NCBI GenBank assembly: GCA_000432775.1
Contig: HF990416.1
Coordinates: forward strand, 46,449-110,448
From: Alistipes sp. CAG:831
GTDB lineage: Bacteria; Bacteroidota; Bacteroidia; Bacteroidales; UBA932
DNA length: 64,000 nt
Reading direction: 5' to 3'
The notes below the pieces were generated by a model. The model searched no databases and had not been told where the DNA came from. It saw nothing but the letters and a program-made list of their open reading frames with translations. The position numbers and the translations under genes were made by a program. This document shows, in pieces, positions 1 through 8,868 of this stretch; the stretch's first letter is position 1, and every line of letters begins with the position of its first letter.

Positions 1-438
1 CGGGCCAACCACAAGAACTTCAACGTCACCTTCGAGGAGGATTACGACGAGACCCTCCCACAGGTCAATGTCATACCCCAGGACTTCAGCCGGGCCGTGC
101 TCAACATCATGAACAACGCCTGCTATGCCGTATTCGCCAAGTCGCGCGGAGCCACTGACTGCGGCTACAGTCCGACGATAAGCATATCCCTGCGCAGGGA
201 CGGGGACAACGCCCGTCTGGTCATCGAGGACAACGGCACCGGCATCCCAAAGGATATCCGCAGGCATCTGTTCACCCCCTTCTTCACCACCAAGCCTGTG
301 GGAGAGGGCACAGGACTGGGTCTGTCTATCACCAAGTCCATCATCGAGCAGAAGCACCGCGGGAAGATAGAAGTCGAGTCCGAGCCCGGACAGTACAGCC
401 GTTTCATCATCACCATTCCACTCAATCTTAAAAAATAG
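1..438 (+). CDS. Sensor histidine kinase, C-terminal fragment
   Basis: The reading frame is open from the first base, so the 5' part of the gene lies outside the window. The visible 145 residues form a HATPase_c ATP-binding domain: an N-box (NIMNNA), a G1 box (IEDNGTGIP), an F-box-like FTPFFTTKP segment and a G2 box (GTGLGLSI). The family autophosphorylates a histidine in the missing part and passes the phosphate to a response regulator. The next gene starts 12 bp downstream and begins with a receiver domain, so it is the probable partner in one operon. The sensor domain and the signal cannot be judged. Confidence 0.9.
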   Translation, partial: RANHKNFNVTFEEDYDETLPQVNVIPQDFSRAVLNIMNNACYAVFAKSRGATDCGYSPTISISLRRDGDNARLVIEDNGTGIPKDIRRHLFTPFFTTKPVGEGTGLGLSITKSIIEQKHRGKIEVESEPGQYSRFIITIPLNLKK

Positions 439-450
439 AAATCCGACAAT

Positions 451-1761
451 ATGGCACTCAAAATACTAAGCGTAGACGACGAGGTAGATTTGGAAATCCT
501 GCTCACACAGTATTTCCGCCGCAAAATAAAAAAGGGCGAGTACGAATTTTCCTTCGCCCACAACGGGGTCGAGGCCCTCAGGATGCTCCTGGAGCACCCT
601 GACTTCGACATCATCCTGAGCGACATCAACATGCCCGAAATGGACGGACTGACCCTGCTCTCGAAGATCAACGAGATGCGCAACCCGGCCCTCAAGTGCA
701 TCATGGTCTCCGCCTACGGCGACATGGACAACATCCGCAGTGCCATGAACCAGGGTGCCTTCGACTTCACCACCAAGCCCATAGACCTGAACGACCTGGA
801 ACGCACCATCGAGAAAGCCGCCGAACAGATAGCCTTCGTCAAGAAGGCCCAGGAGGAGCATTCCCAGCTGGCCTCGATACAGAATGACCTGCACGTGGCC
901 CAGGAGATCCAGGAGACCATCCTGCCCAAGGAACTGCCGGCCTTCCCAGAAGAGGTACGCCGCCGGTTCGACCTGGCCACCAGCATGAAAGCCGCAAAAT
1001 ATGTCGGGGGCGATTTCTACGACTATTTCAAGATCGACGACACCCGCCTCGGCATAGTCATCGGCGACGTCTCGGGCAAGGGAGTCCCCGCCGCCATCTT
1101 CATGGCCATCAGCCGGACCATCCTGCGCACCATAGCCCTATCCTGCCCGTCGTGCGCCGACTGCCTCCGTCAGACCAATAACATCCTCAGCAAAGACAGC
1201 GTAGAGGACATGTTCGTCACCGTATTCTACGGTATCCTCGACCTGAGCACCGGCCATATCAAATACTCCAACGCCGGCCACAACCCTCCCGTTCTCATCC
1301 ACCGCGACGGAAAGGCCTCCCTGCTCGAGCCCACCGGAGACATCGCCCTCGGAGCCGTCCCCGACGTCCCCTACTGCGAGAAAGAGACCGTCCTGACCCC
1401 TGGAGACAGCCTGCTGCTCTACACCGACGGAGTCACCGAAGCCATGAGCCGCAGCGAAGAGCTCTTCGGAACCGCCAGGCTGCTGGAGCTCTGCACGCAG
1501 ATCTCCGGAACACTGACACCCGGCATACAGACTCCCGAAAGTTCCCATGCCGCCGATGCTGATAACACAGCTGCTGCCGATGCCGCGAATACTGCCGATG
1601 CCGCCACACCTTCCGGCCAGACCAAGACCGTCTCGACCAACCCTTCCAGGCCCACCGCACCGGACCTCCTGCTGTCAGGCATAGACACATCCCTTTCCGC
1701 CTTCACCGACGGAGCCCCCCAGTCCGATGACATCACCCTGCTGGCCCTCACCTACAAGTAA
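451..1761 (+). CDS. Response regulator fused to a PP2C (SpoIIE/RsbU-type) phosphatase
   Basis: The protein has 436 residues. Residues 1-125 are a receiver domain with the acidic pocket (VDDE), the phospho-acceptor Asp in ILSDINMPEMDG and a conserved Lys in TTKPID. A helical linker (about 125-165) leads to a SpoIIE-type PP2C domain with metal-binding Asp residues in GGDFYDYF, IGDVSGKG, LYTDGVTEA and SDDITLL. Such proteins dephosphorylate anti-sigma-factor antagonists when the receiver is phosphorylated. An Ala/Thr/Asp-rich low-complexity stretch (about residues 354-400) interrupts the end of the PP2C domain. No anti-sigma or antagonist gene is visible nearby. It follows the kinase fragment by 12 bp and is probably its output. 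Confidence 0.9.
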   Translation: MALKILSVDDEVDLEILLTQYFRRKIKKGEYEFSFAHNGVEALRMLLEHPDFDIILSDINMPEMDGLTLLSKINEMRNPALKCIMVSAYGDMDNIRSAMNQGAFDFTTKPIDLNDLERTIEKAAEQIAFVKKAQEEHSQLASIQNDLHVAQEIQETILPKELPAFPEEVRRRFDLATSMKAAKYVGGDFYDYFKIDDTRLGIVIGDVSGKGVPAAIFMAISRTILRTIALSCPSCADCLRQTNNILSKDSVEDMFVTVFYGILDLSTGHIKYSNAGHNPPVLIHRDGKASLLEPTGDIALGAVPDVPYCEKETVLTPGDSLLLYTDGVTEAMSRSEELFGTARLLELCTQISGTLTPGIQTPESSHAADADNTAAADAANTADAATPSGQTKTVSTNPSRPTAPDLLLSGIDTSLSAFTDGAPQSDDITLLALTYK

Positions 1762-1788
1762 TCGCCCTGCCACAGAAAGTTTCACGCA

Positions 1789-1822
1789 CCTGATTGCCCC
1801 GCCCGCACAGCCGGCAATCAGG
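1789..1822. repeat. Short inverted repeat after the PP2C gene
   Basis: A 10-bp perfect stem (CCTGATTGCC paired with GGCAATCAGG) encloses a 14-base loop. No T-run follows on either strand, so it is not a standard intrinsic terminator. It may be mRNA 3' structure. Confidence 0.4.
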
Positions 1823-1867
1823 AGGCCTACCCCTATCCCCCTGTTTTCGGAAACTATCCGGAGCCTC

Positions 1868-1915
1868 GCGACAATCTCCCCTTCCTGGGAAGGGGCCGGG
1901 GGTTGGGTCATGGAA
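1868..1915. repeat. REP-like GC-rich palindrome
   Basis: CCCCTTCCTGGGAAGGGG is a perfect palindrome at 1878-1895, followed by a G-rich run. GC-rich palindromes of this general type are common as REP-like intergenic repeats. Only one copy is visible in this window, so the family assignment is inference. Confidence 0.35.
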
Positions 1916-1926
1916 GACGCCCGCCT

Positions 1927-1974
1927 GGGCACAAAAAAAGTGAGAATCTTTCGATTCTCACTTTTTTTGTGCCC
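1927..1974. terminator. Strong bidirectional hairpin terminator
   Basis: Arms 1927-1948 and 1953-1974 are perfectly complementary (22 bp) around a TTTC loop. An A-run on one arm and a T-run on the other let it work in both directions. It sits at the 3' end of the minus-strand tRNA-Leu and downstream of the plus-strand PP2C gene. The arm near 1970 overlaps the last bases of the tRNA. Confidence 0.75.
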
Positions 1975-2053
1975 GGAACAGGACTCGAACCTGCACAGCC
2001 TTGCGGCCACTAGTCCCTGAAACTAGCGTGTCTACCAATTTCACCATCCGGGC
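1970..2053 (-). tRNA. tRNA-Leu (anticodon CAG)
   Basis: The minus strand folds into an 84-nt cloverleaf with a long variable arm. The acceptor stem is GCCCGGA paired with TCCGGGC, the anticodon stem CTAGT/ACTAG holds the loop TTCAGGG, and the T-loop is GTTCGAGTC. Loop positions 34-36 read CAG, which decodes CUG leucine. The variable arm is of the class II size expected for leucine. No CCA is encoded. Confidence 0.95.
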
Positions 2054-2080
2054 AGACACTTCCTTTTTTCAAAGGGACTG

Positions 2081-2088
2081 CAAAGATA
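2081..2088 (-). promoter_or_regulatory. -7 promoter element of tRNA-Leu
   Basis: The minus strand reads TATCTTTG followed by CAGTCCC, 28 bases upstream of the tRNA. It matches the Bacteroidota -7 consensus TAnnTTTG. A TTTG-like -33 element lies about 20 bases further upstream, overlapping the MFS stop codon. The same TATCTTTGCAGTCCC block precedes tRNA-Asn at 9769. Confidence 0.65.
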
Positions 2089-2111
2089 GTGCTTTTTTTG
2101 TATATCGCAAA

Positions 2112-3293
2112 TTATTTTTTGAGGCGGGGCTGAAGATAAAGCATACAGGCCAGGCAGGCGGCGATGCTGATGATTCCTCCGATATAGCCGACAGCACCTA
2201 CGCTGATGCCTGAGCATACCATGCCGCCGATGAGGGCACCACCGCCGATGCCGACATTGAATATGCCGGAGTAAATCGACATTGCCACCGATGTCCCTTT
2301 CGGTACGTTGCGGATAACTTCGGACTGGAAGACCATCCCGAAGAAGGTGTAGGAGAGGCCCCAGAGGGCGAGCAGTGCAATGACGCTCTGTACTGACCAC
2401 GCGGCGGGGCGGAGAAGGAACAGTCCGGCGCACACTCCAATGACGGCCAGGCGCATTAGCAGGATGCGGTGGCGCTCATAGTACCGGGAGAAGATGACGC
2501 TGCCCACGAGCCCCATTATGCCGAAGAGTGTGAGAAGCAAGGTGATGGTTCCTTCCTTCAGCCCTGCGGTCTGGGCCATGAACGGTTCTATGTAGCTGTA
2601 AGCCGTGAAATGGGCTGTTACCAGAAGTACTGTCACCAGATAGAGGGGAGGCAGGGCCGGTATCCTGAGGAGCTCAGGCAGCTGTTTGAACGAGAATGCC
2701 TTCTCGCTTTCAGTCCGTGGCAGCACGAAATTCAGGAATAGCAGCACGGCAAAGGAGATGAGGCCGATGATAAGGAAGGTATTTCTCCATCCGGTCGCGA
2801 TGCCGATTGCGCGTCCCATGGGCAGACCTACGATCATGGCTATCGACGAGCCGGCGACAATCATGCTCAGCGCGGCGGCCTTACGGCCTTCAGGCGCAAT
2901 CTTGACGGCCAGGGGAGTCACTATCGACCAGAATATGGCGTGTGCGCAGGCCACTCCGATACGCGAGGCCATCAGCATCCAGTATCCGGTGGACAGTGCC
3001 GATATGATGTGGCTGACAGCGAAAAGTGTTACTATCCCGCACATCAGCCGCTTGGACTCCACACCGGAGACGAGGAGCATCAGCGGCAGGGAGGTGAGCG
3101 CCACGACCCAGGCGTAGATGGTAATCATGAGCCCGGCGCGGGACTCTGTTATGGCGAAATCGGCCGCTATGTCGCTCAGCAGTCCGATCGGGATGAATTC
3201 GGATGTGTTGAAAATGAATGTGGAAAAGGTCAGAGCCAGCAGCGGCAACCACTCTCTCACCGCGCTCCTTCTTCCGATGGTGATATTTTGCAT
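2112..3293 (-). CDS. MFS sugar-efflux-type transporter
   Basis: The protein is 393 residues with about twelve hydrophobic segments. The N-terminal segment FNTSEFIPIGLLSDIAADF resembles the first helix of the SotB/YdhP/AraJ group of the major facilitator superfamily, which export sugars or drugs with protons. The ATG at 3293 is preferred: an upstream TTG in the same frame (3320) lies inside a TATATTTG promoter element. The gene is monocistronic and divergent from the beta-galactosidase gene, so a role in sugar export is possible but unproven. The substrate cannot be deduced. Confidence 0.85.
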   Translation of the reverse strand: MQNITIGRRSAVREWLPLLALTFSTFIFNTSEFIPIGLLSDIAADFAITESRAGLMITIYAWVVALTSLPLMLLVSGVESKRLMCGIVTLFAVSHIISALSTGYWMLMASRIGVACAHAIFWSIVTPLAVKIAPEGRKAAALSMIVAGSSIAMIVGLPMGRAIGIATGWRNTFLIIGLISFAVLLFLNFVLPRTESEKAFSFKQLPELLRIPALPPLYLVTVLLVTAHFTAYSYIEPFMAQTAGLKEGTITLLLTLFGIMGLVGSVIFSRYYERHRILLMRLAVIGVCAGLFLLRPAAWSVQSVIALLALWGLSYTFFGMVFQSEVIRNVPKGTSVAMSIYSGIFNVGIGGGALIGGMVCSGISVGAVGYIGGIISIAACLACMLYLQPRLKK

Positions 3294-3317
3294 AAACTCT
3301 CTTTTGAAAAAATCGCG

Positions 3318-3325
3318 CAAATATA
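3318..3325 (-). promoter_or_regulatory. -7 promoter element of the MFS gene
   Basis: The minus strand reads TATATTTG, a match to TAnnTTTG, with a TTTGC block about 19 bases upstream as a -33 candidate. It lies 25 bases before the chosen ATG. Confidence 0.55.
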
Positions 3326-3326
3326 G

Positions 3327-3334
3327 TAACTTCG
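3327..3334 (+). promoter_or_regulatory. Possible -7 element of the beta-galactosidase gene
   Basis: TAACTTCG differs from TAnnTTTG at one position and lies 36 bases before the ATG. It overlaps the region of the divergent MFS promoter. The same variant occurs upstream of the GH3 auxin-type gene at 60448. Confidence 0.3.
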
Positions 3335-3369
3335 CGGGTTATTGCAAATCATCTGAAATTTTATATAAA

Positions 3370-6300
3370 ATGAGAAGATTCATCCTTTCAGCAGTCTTGT
3401 CGGCATCTGTATACCTGACAGCAGCAGCTCAGCCTTATGGGGAAAACAGAACCCTGCCGGCGGATTCGGTCTGGGGCAATCCCCGAGTCAATGAGGTGAA
3501 CCGTGCACCGATGCATGCGACCCTCGATATAGAGAATCTCCCGACAGTGTCTCTCCACGGGCAGTGGAAGTTCGACTGGGTGGAGAATGCCTGGGACCGC
3601 CCCGAGGACTATTACCGCACTGATTACGATGACAAGGATTGGGGAACTATCCCGGTGCCCGGTATGTGGGAACTGAATGGTTACGGAGATCCGGTCTATG
3701 TCAACAACTGCTATGTATGGCGCAATTTCTTCGAGAGCCGTCCTCCGCAGATACCCGAGCAGCAGAATCACGTGGGGACCTACCGCCGCTGGATCGAGAT
3801 TCCCGCTGACTGGAAGGGACAGGATGTCTTCGCGCATTTCGGCTCGGTGACATCCAACATCACCCTCTACGTCAACGGACAGTACGTGGGATACAGCGAG
3901 GACAGCAAGATGGAGGCGGTCTTCGACATCACACGGTATATTAAGCCCGGAGAGAAAAACCTGTTTGCTTTTCAGGTATTCCGCTGGTGCGACGGTACTT
4001 ATCTCGAGGACCAGGACTTCTGGAGACTCAGTGGAGTAGCCCGTGAGAGCTATCTCTATGCCCGTAATCCGGAGCGTCTCCTGACCATTGAGGCTACTCC
4101 TGACCTCGACGGGTCCTATAAGAACGGTACCTTGTCAATCAAAGGTCAGGTGACGGAAGGTGTGCAGAATGTGGGACTTACCCTTACATCTCCCGAGGGC
4201 AGGGCTGTCTGGACGGCAGTAGCCAATATTTCCTCTGACGGAGCCTTCAAGGCTACGGCCAGTCTCCGTTCGCCTGCAAAATGGACGGCCGAGACTCCCG
4301 CTCTCTACCGTCTGGATGCGGTGGTGACCGGTTCCAGGGGAGTGACGGAGAAGGCTTCTGTCAATGTGGGTTTCCGCAAGGTGGAGATCCGCGACGGTCA
4401 GCTCCTGGTCAATGGTCAGCCTATACTTATAAAAGGTACCAACCGTCATGAGATGAGTCCTAAAGGAGGCTATCTCGTGACTGAGGAGGAGATGATCCGT
4501 GATATACAGATAATGAAGAGTCTCAATATCAACGCGGTGCGCACATGCCACTATCCCAACGACCCTCGCTGGTACGATCTCTGCGACCGTTATGGCCTCT
4601 ATGTGATAGACGAGGCCAATATAGAGTCCCACGGCATGGGCTATGGTGAGAAGACTCTGGCGAAGAATCCTTCCTATGCTCAGGCCCATCTCGAGAGGAA
4701 TCAGAGGATGGTGCGGAGGGATTTCAACCATCCCAGCATCATTATCTGGAGTCTGGGCAACGAGGCCGGCTTCGGGGACAACTTCATAGCCTGCTACGAG
4801 TGGGTCAAGGCCTACGACCCCTCGCGTCCCGTGCACTATGAGCAGGCCATCAACCGCAAGGATTTCGAGAAGACCCGCTATACCGATATCTACTGCCCGA
4901 TGTACTATAACTACGACAACTGCGAGAAGTATCTGGCTACTGATCCTTCCAAGCCTCTGATCCAGTGCGAGTACGCCCACTCCATGGGCAACTCCATGGG
5001 CGGTTTCGGCGAGTACATGGACCTCGTCCGCAAGTATCCCAAGTACCAGGGCGGTTTCATCTGGGACTTCGTGGACCAGTCGATCATACGGTTTGAGCCG
5101 GACGGCCGCTCCACGGCCACCTACGGCGGCAGCTACAACAAGTACGACGCCTCCGACGACAACTTCAACAACAACGGCTTCATCGCCTCCGACCGTACCC
5201 TCCATCCCACAGCCTATGAGGTGGGTCACGAGTACCGCTCGATCCTCACCACATCCGAGGACCCCGCGTCGGGAAGGATACAGATCTACAACGAGAATTT
5301 CTTCACCGGCCTCTCCGGCTATCTTCTCTCCTGGGAACTGATGGCTGACGGCCGTATCGTGGCCTCAGGAGTCGTGGACGACCTGCGTGTGGCACCTCAG
5401 GCTACAGAGACAGTCACCCTGCCCGTAGCGGAGCAGATTGCCGCCTGCGGGGATGCCTCTGACCTTATGATCAACGTGCGCTACAGCCTCAAGTCGGCCC
5501 AGGGTCTGCTCGATGCCGGCACAGTGCTGGCCTACGACCAGATCGCGGTACGCGAGTACGATGCGGCTGCGGCTTACAAGGAGCGTATTGACCGCAATTT
5601 TACCAAGGCTGCGGCTCCCGTGCTGTATGAGGACGCCTACCTTTATTATATAGAGGGCAACGGCTGGCGGGCTGAGTTCAGCAAGAGCGACGGCTGGCTG
5701 GAGAGACTGGTCACTACCGGCCATCAGCATGCCTCGGACCTGACCTATACCGGCGGCAATTTCATCCCCGACTATCAGCCTTCGGCCCGCACCACACAGC
5801 CTTCCTCCACCGGAGTGGACCTGCTGAGCGAGCCCCTGCGCCCCAACTTCTACCGTGCAGTCACGGACAACGATGACGGGGCCGGACTCCATTACCGCAG
5901 CGGAGTATGGCGTGATCCAGGCCTGAAACTCAAGGAAATCAAGGCTTCCCGGACAGACCGCGGAGTCTCCGTCGAGGCAGAGTACAGTATGGAGAAGGTG
6001 GGGGCAGTCCTGAAGATGTCCTACCTGCTCAACTCCGAAGGCGAGATAGCCGTCACTGAACACATGATACCCGGAAAGGACCAGGAGGTCAATCCTCTGC
6101 TGCGCTTCGGCATGACCATGGCCATGCCCGGCCGCTTCGACCGCGTGAGGTATTACGGCTACGGTCCTCACGAGAACTACGCTGACCGCAACCGCTCCGC
6201 CATGATAGGACTCTACAGCGCCGACGTGGAGGACCTCTACCAGTACGACTATGTCCGTCCTCAGGAGAGCGGTGCCCGCACCGGCCTGAGATACTGGAAA

Positions 6301-6573
6301 GTGGTGGACCGCATAGGCCGGGGTCTGGAGATATCTGCCTCGGTGCCCTTTACGGCCACTTCCCTGAACTATTCGACGGAGGACCTGGACCTGGCATCCC
6401 CGACATACGTCCGTCACCCGTCCGAACTCGTTCCCCGCGAGGACACCTACGTCAGCTTCGACCTCAGGCAGATGGGCCTCGGCTGCGTCACCTCCTGGGG
6501 CGCCCTGCCTCTGGAGCAGTATATGCTGCCCTACGGCGAGTACATATTTGAATTCATAATCAAAATCCTATAA
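3370..6573 (+). CDS. Exported GH2 beta-galactosidase (LacZ type)
   Basis: The protein is 1067 residues. It starts MRRFILSAVLSASVYLTAAAQ, a clear Sec signal peptide, so the enzyme acts in the periplasm or beyond; this fixes the start although the frame is open further upstream. Domain order is sugar-binding, Ig-like, TIM barrel and C-terminal beta-galactosidase small chain, as in E. coli LacZ (1024 residues). The acid/base Glu lies near residue 465 (SLGNEAGFGDN) and the nucleophile near 534 (CEYAHSMGNS). It should release terminal beta-galactose from glycans. No SusC/SusD pair or other glycosidase is adjacent. metG follows after 12 bp and may be co-transcribed. Confidence 0.95.
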   Translation: MRRFILSAVLSASVYLTAAAQPYGENRTLPADSVWGNPRVNEVNRAPMHATLDIENLPTVSLHGQWKFDWVENAWDRPEDYYRTDYDDKDWGTIPVPGMWELNGYGDPVYVNNCYVWRNFFESRPPQIPEQQNHVGTYRRWIEIPADWKGQDVFAHFGSVTSNITLYVNGQYVGYSEDSKMEAVFDITRYIKPGEKNLFAFQVFRWCDGTYLEDQDFWRLSGVARESYLYARNPERLLTIEATPDLDGSYKNGTLSIKGQVTEGVQNVGLTLTSPEGRAVWTAVANISSDGAFKATASLRSPAKWTAETPALYRLDAVVTGSRGVTEKASVNVGFRKVEIRDGQLLVNGQPILIKGTNRHEMSPKGGYLVTEEEMIRDIQIMKSLNINAVRTCHYPNDPRWYDLCDRYGLYVIDEANIESHGMGYGEKTLAKNPSYAQAHLERNQRMVRRDFNHPSIIIWSLGNEAGFGDNFIACYEWVKAYDPSRPVHYEQAINRKDFEKTRYTDIYCPMYYNYDNCEKYLATDPSKPLIQCEYAHSMGNSMGGFGEYMDLVRKYPKYQGGFIWDFVDQSIIRFEPDGRSTATYGGSYNKYDASDDNFNNNGFIASDRTLHPTAYEVGHEYRSILTTSEDPASGRIQIYNENFFTGLSGYLLSWELMADGRIVASGVVDDLRVAPQATETVTLPVAEQIAACGDASDLMINVRYSLKSAQGLLDAGTVLAYDQIAVREYDAAAAYKERIDRNFTKAAAPVLYEDAYLYYIEGNGWRAEFSKSDGWLERLVTTGHQHASDLTYTGGNFIPDYQPSARTTQPSSTGVDLLSEPLRPNFYRAVTDNDDGAGLHYRSGVWRDPGLKLKEIKASRTDRGVSVEAEYSMEKVGAVLKMSYLLNSEGEIAVTEHMIPGKDQEVNPLLRFGMTMAMPGRFDRVRYYGYGPHENYADRNRSAMIGLYSADVEDLYQYDYVRPQESGARTGLRYWKVVDRIGRGLEISASVPFTATSLNYSTEDLDLASPTYVRHPSELVPREDTYVSFDLRQMGLGCVTSWGALPLEQYMLPYGEYIFEFIIKIL

Positions 6574-6585
6574 ATCACAGAGAAA

Positions 6586-8652
6586 ATGAAAGAGTACAAA
6601 CGTTATCTTGTCACCTCCGCTCTGCCTTACGCGAACGGACCTGTTCACATCGGTCACCTGGCGGGAGTCTACGTGCCCGCCGATATCTACGTCAGATATC
6701 TCCGAATGTGCGGCAGGGACGTGTTCTTCGTAGGCGGCTCGGACGAGCACGGGGTGCCCATCACCATCCAGGCCCGCAAGCAGGGCTGCTCGCCCCAGGA
6801 TATCGTGGACAAATACCATAAGCTGATCAAGGAGTCTTTCGCAGAGCTCGGCATCAGTTTCGACATTTATTCCAGGACTACGTCCAAGACCCACTACAAG
6901 ACCGCATCCGAGTTCTTCCGCAAGCTCTACGACGAGGGCAAGTTCGTCGAGAGGGAGAGCGAGCAGTACTACGATGAGGAGGCCGGACAGTTCCTGGCAG
7001 ACCGCTACATCGTAGGAACCTGCCCCAAGTGCGGCAATGAGAGGGCCTACGGAGACCAGTGCGAGAAATGCGGTTGCACCCTCAGCCCCGACGAACTGAT
7101 CAACCCCCATTCCGCCCTTAGCGGCAAGCCGCCCGTAAAGAGGCGTACCAAGCACTGGTACCTGCCTCTGAACGAGTACGAGCCCTGGCTCCGCCAGTGG
7201 ATCCTCGAGGAGCATAAGGAGTGGAAGGTCAATGTCTACGGCCAGTGCAAGTCCTGGCTTGACGGCGGTCTCCAGCCCAGGGCGGTGAGCCGTGACCTCG
7301 ACTGGGGCATCCCCGTGCCGGTGGAAGGAGCTGAGGGCAAGGTGCTCTACGTCTGGTTCGACGCCCCCATCGGCTACATTTCCAACACTATAGAAGCCCG
7401 TCCCGATGACTGGGAGAAATACTGGAAGAGCCCCGACACCAAGATGGTGCACTTCATCGGCAAGGACAACATCGTCTTCCACTGCATCGTCTTCCCCTGC
7501 ATGCTCAAAGCCTACGGAGACGGTTACATCCTCCCGGACAACGTGCCTGCCAATGAGTTCCTGAATCTCGAGGGCGACAAGCTCTCTACTTCCCGCAACT
7601 GGGCCATCTGGCTGCACGAGTACCTGCGGGACTTCCCCGGCAAGCAGGACGTGCTGCGCTATGTGCTCTGCGCCAACGCTCCGGAGACCAAGGACAACGA
7701 TTTTACATGGAAGGACTTCCAGACCCGCAACAACTCCGAGCTGGTGGCCATCTACGGCAACTTCGTCAACCGTGCCGTCGTTCTGACCCACAAGTATTTC
7801 GACGGAAAAGTGCCTGCGGACCTGAAGCCGGAGGCCATTGACTCCGAGACCCTTGCCCAGGTGCCTGCCATTAAGGCCGCCATCACCGATGCCCTTGAGC
7901 ACTACCGTTTCCGCGAGGCCCTCAAGGAGGCCATGAACCTCGCCCGTCTCGGCAACAAGTACCTCACCGACACCGAGCCGTGGAAGGTGGCCAAGACCGA
8001 CATGGACCGTACTGCCTCCATCCTCAACGTGTCCCTGAAACTCTGTGCCGACCTGGCCATAGCCTTTGCGCCCTTCATCCCGTTCTCGTCCGACAAGCTC
8101 CTGAAGATTCTCAACCTGCCGGAGGATGTCCTCAAGTGGGACAATATAGGCCGGGAGGATTTGCTGCCTGAGGGACATCAGCTGGGCAAGGCCGAGCTGC
8201 TCTTCGAGAAGATAGAGGACGAGGCGATAAACGCCCAGATGGAGCGTCTGGAGAATATCCGTAAGGCCAATGCCAAGGCTGAGGCCTCTGCGGCAGCCGC
8301 AGAGGCACAGGTCGAACCGCAGAAACCCGAGTGCACCTTTGACGAGTTCGGCAAGATGGACATCCGGACGGCTACCGTCCTGGAGGCCGAAAGGGTGCCC
8401 AAGACCGACAAGCTGCTGAAACTTACCATAGATACCGGCATAGACAAGCGCGTGATAGTTTCCGGCATAGCCGAGTACTATACCCCGGAGGAGATGGTCG
8501 GCAAGCAGATATGCATCCTGGCCAATCTGGCTCCCCGCAAGATCCGCGGTATCGAGTCCAAGGGTATGATCCTGATGGCCAAGCAGCCCGACGGCAAGAT
8601 GCGTATCGTGTCTCCAGAGGAGAGGCTCTGCAACGGTGCGACGGTAGGATAA
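6586..8652 (+). CDS. metG: Methionyl-tRNA synthetase
   Basis: The 688-residue protein charges tRNA-Met with methionine. The class I signature HIGH is in YANGPVHIGHL near residue 20 and the KMSKS counterpart is KLSTS near residue 332. A zinc knuckle (CPKCG ... CEKCGC) sits near residues 146-163. The C-terminal 110 residues form a Trbp111/EMAP-like tRNA-binding domain (FDEFGKMDIRTATVLEAE), as in E. coli MetG. An Ala/Glu-rich linker joins this domain to the anticodon-binding region. The length is normal for the two-domain form. Confidence 0.98.
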   Translation: MKEYKRYLVTSALPYANGPVHIGHLAGVYVPADIYVRYLRMCGRDVFFVGGSDEHGVPITIQARKQGCSPQDIVDKYHKLIKESFAELGISFDIYSRTTSKTHYKTASEFFRKLYDEGKFVERESEQYYDEEAGQFLADRYIVGTCPKCGNERAYGDQCEKCGCTLSPDELINPHSALSGKPPVKRRTKHWYLPLNEYEPWLRQWILEEHKEWKVNVYGQCKSWLDGGLQPRAVSRDLDWGIPVPVEGAEGKVLYVWFDAPIGYISNTIEARPDDWEKYWKSPDTKMVHFIGKDNIVFHCIVFPCMLKAYGDGYILPDNVPANEFLNLEGDKLSTSRNWAIWLHEYLRDFPGKQDVLRYVLCANAPETKDNDFTWKDFQTRNNSELVAIYGNFVNRAVVLTHKYFDGKVPADLKPEAIDSETLAQVPAIKAAITDALEHYRFREALKEAMNLARLGNKYLTDTEPWKVAKTDMDRTASILNVSLKLCADLAIAFAPFIPFSSDKLLKILNLPEDVLKWDNIGREDLLPEGHQLGKAELLFEKIEDEAINAQMERLENIRKANAKAEASAAAAEAQVEPQKPECTFDEFGKMDIRTATVLEAERVPKTDKLLKLTIDTGIDKRVIVSGIAEYYTPEEMVGKQICILANLAPRKIRGIESKGMILMAKQPDGKMRIVSPEERLCNGATVG

Positions 8653-8660
8653 TCTCTAAT

Positions 8661-8839
8661 CTCAACGAATAAACTTCGGGATGCAAGGCGATTTGCAAGT
8701 CCCGGAATATCAGTGATATAAGAAATGGAGTGCACATTTGCCATGTTTTGAAAACGGGCAAATGTGCACTTCGTTTTTTTGTGGTCTTGATAGTCAGATG
8801 TTTACGAAGCAGACTGCACCACGAAGTTTATTCGTTGAG
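8661..8839. repeat. Palindromic repeat element A, with terminator hairpin
   Basis: Perfect 18-bp terminal inverted repeats (8661-8678 and 8822-8839, core ACGAATAAACTTCG) enclose 143 bp. Inside are a 14-bp stem at 8729-8770 and, after it, GTGGTCTTGATAGTCAG (8781-8797). The ends and the internal order resemble element B at 10303-10473, so the two are copies of one family. No ORF of note is inside. Confidence 0.7.
8729..8780 (+). terminator. Intrinsic terminator after metG
   Basis: A 14-bp perfect stem (AGTGCACATTTGCC and its complement) closes a 14-base loop and is followed by TTCGTTTTTTT. It is part of repeat element A, so the repeat appears to supply the terminator for metG. Confidence 0.65.
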
Positions 8840-8868
8840 TGGAGTGTCCGTGATGTTCTGTACCGATA

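Noticed and set aside
3118..3369. Upstream in-frame extension of the beta-galactosidase
   Set aside because: It runs through the divergent MFS gene and the promoters, and the signal peptide starts at 3370.
6568..8178. Long minus-strand open frame opposite metG
   Set aside because: It is antisense shadow; metG is certain.
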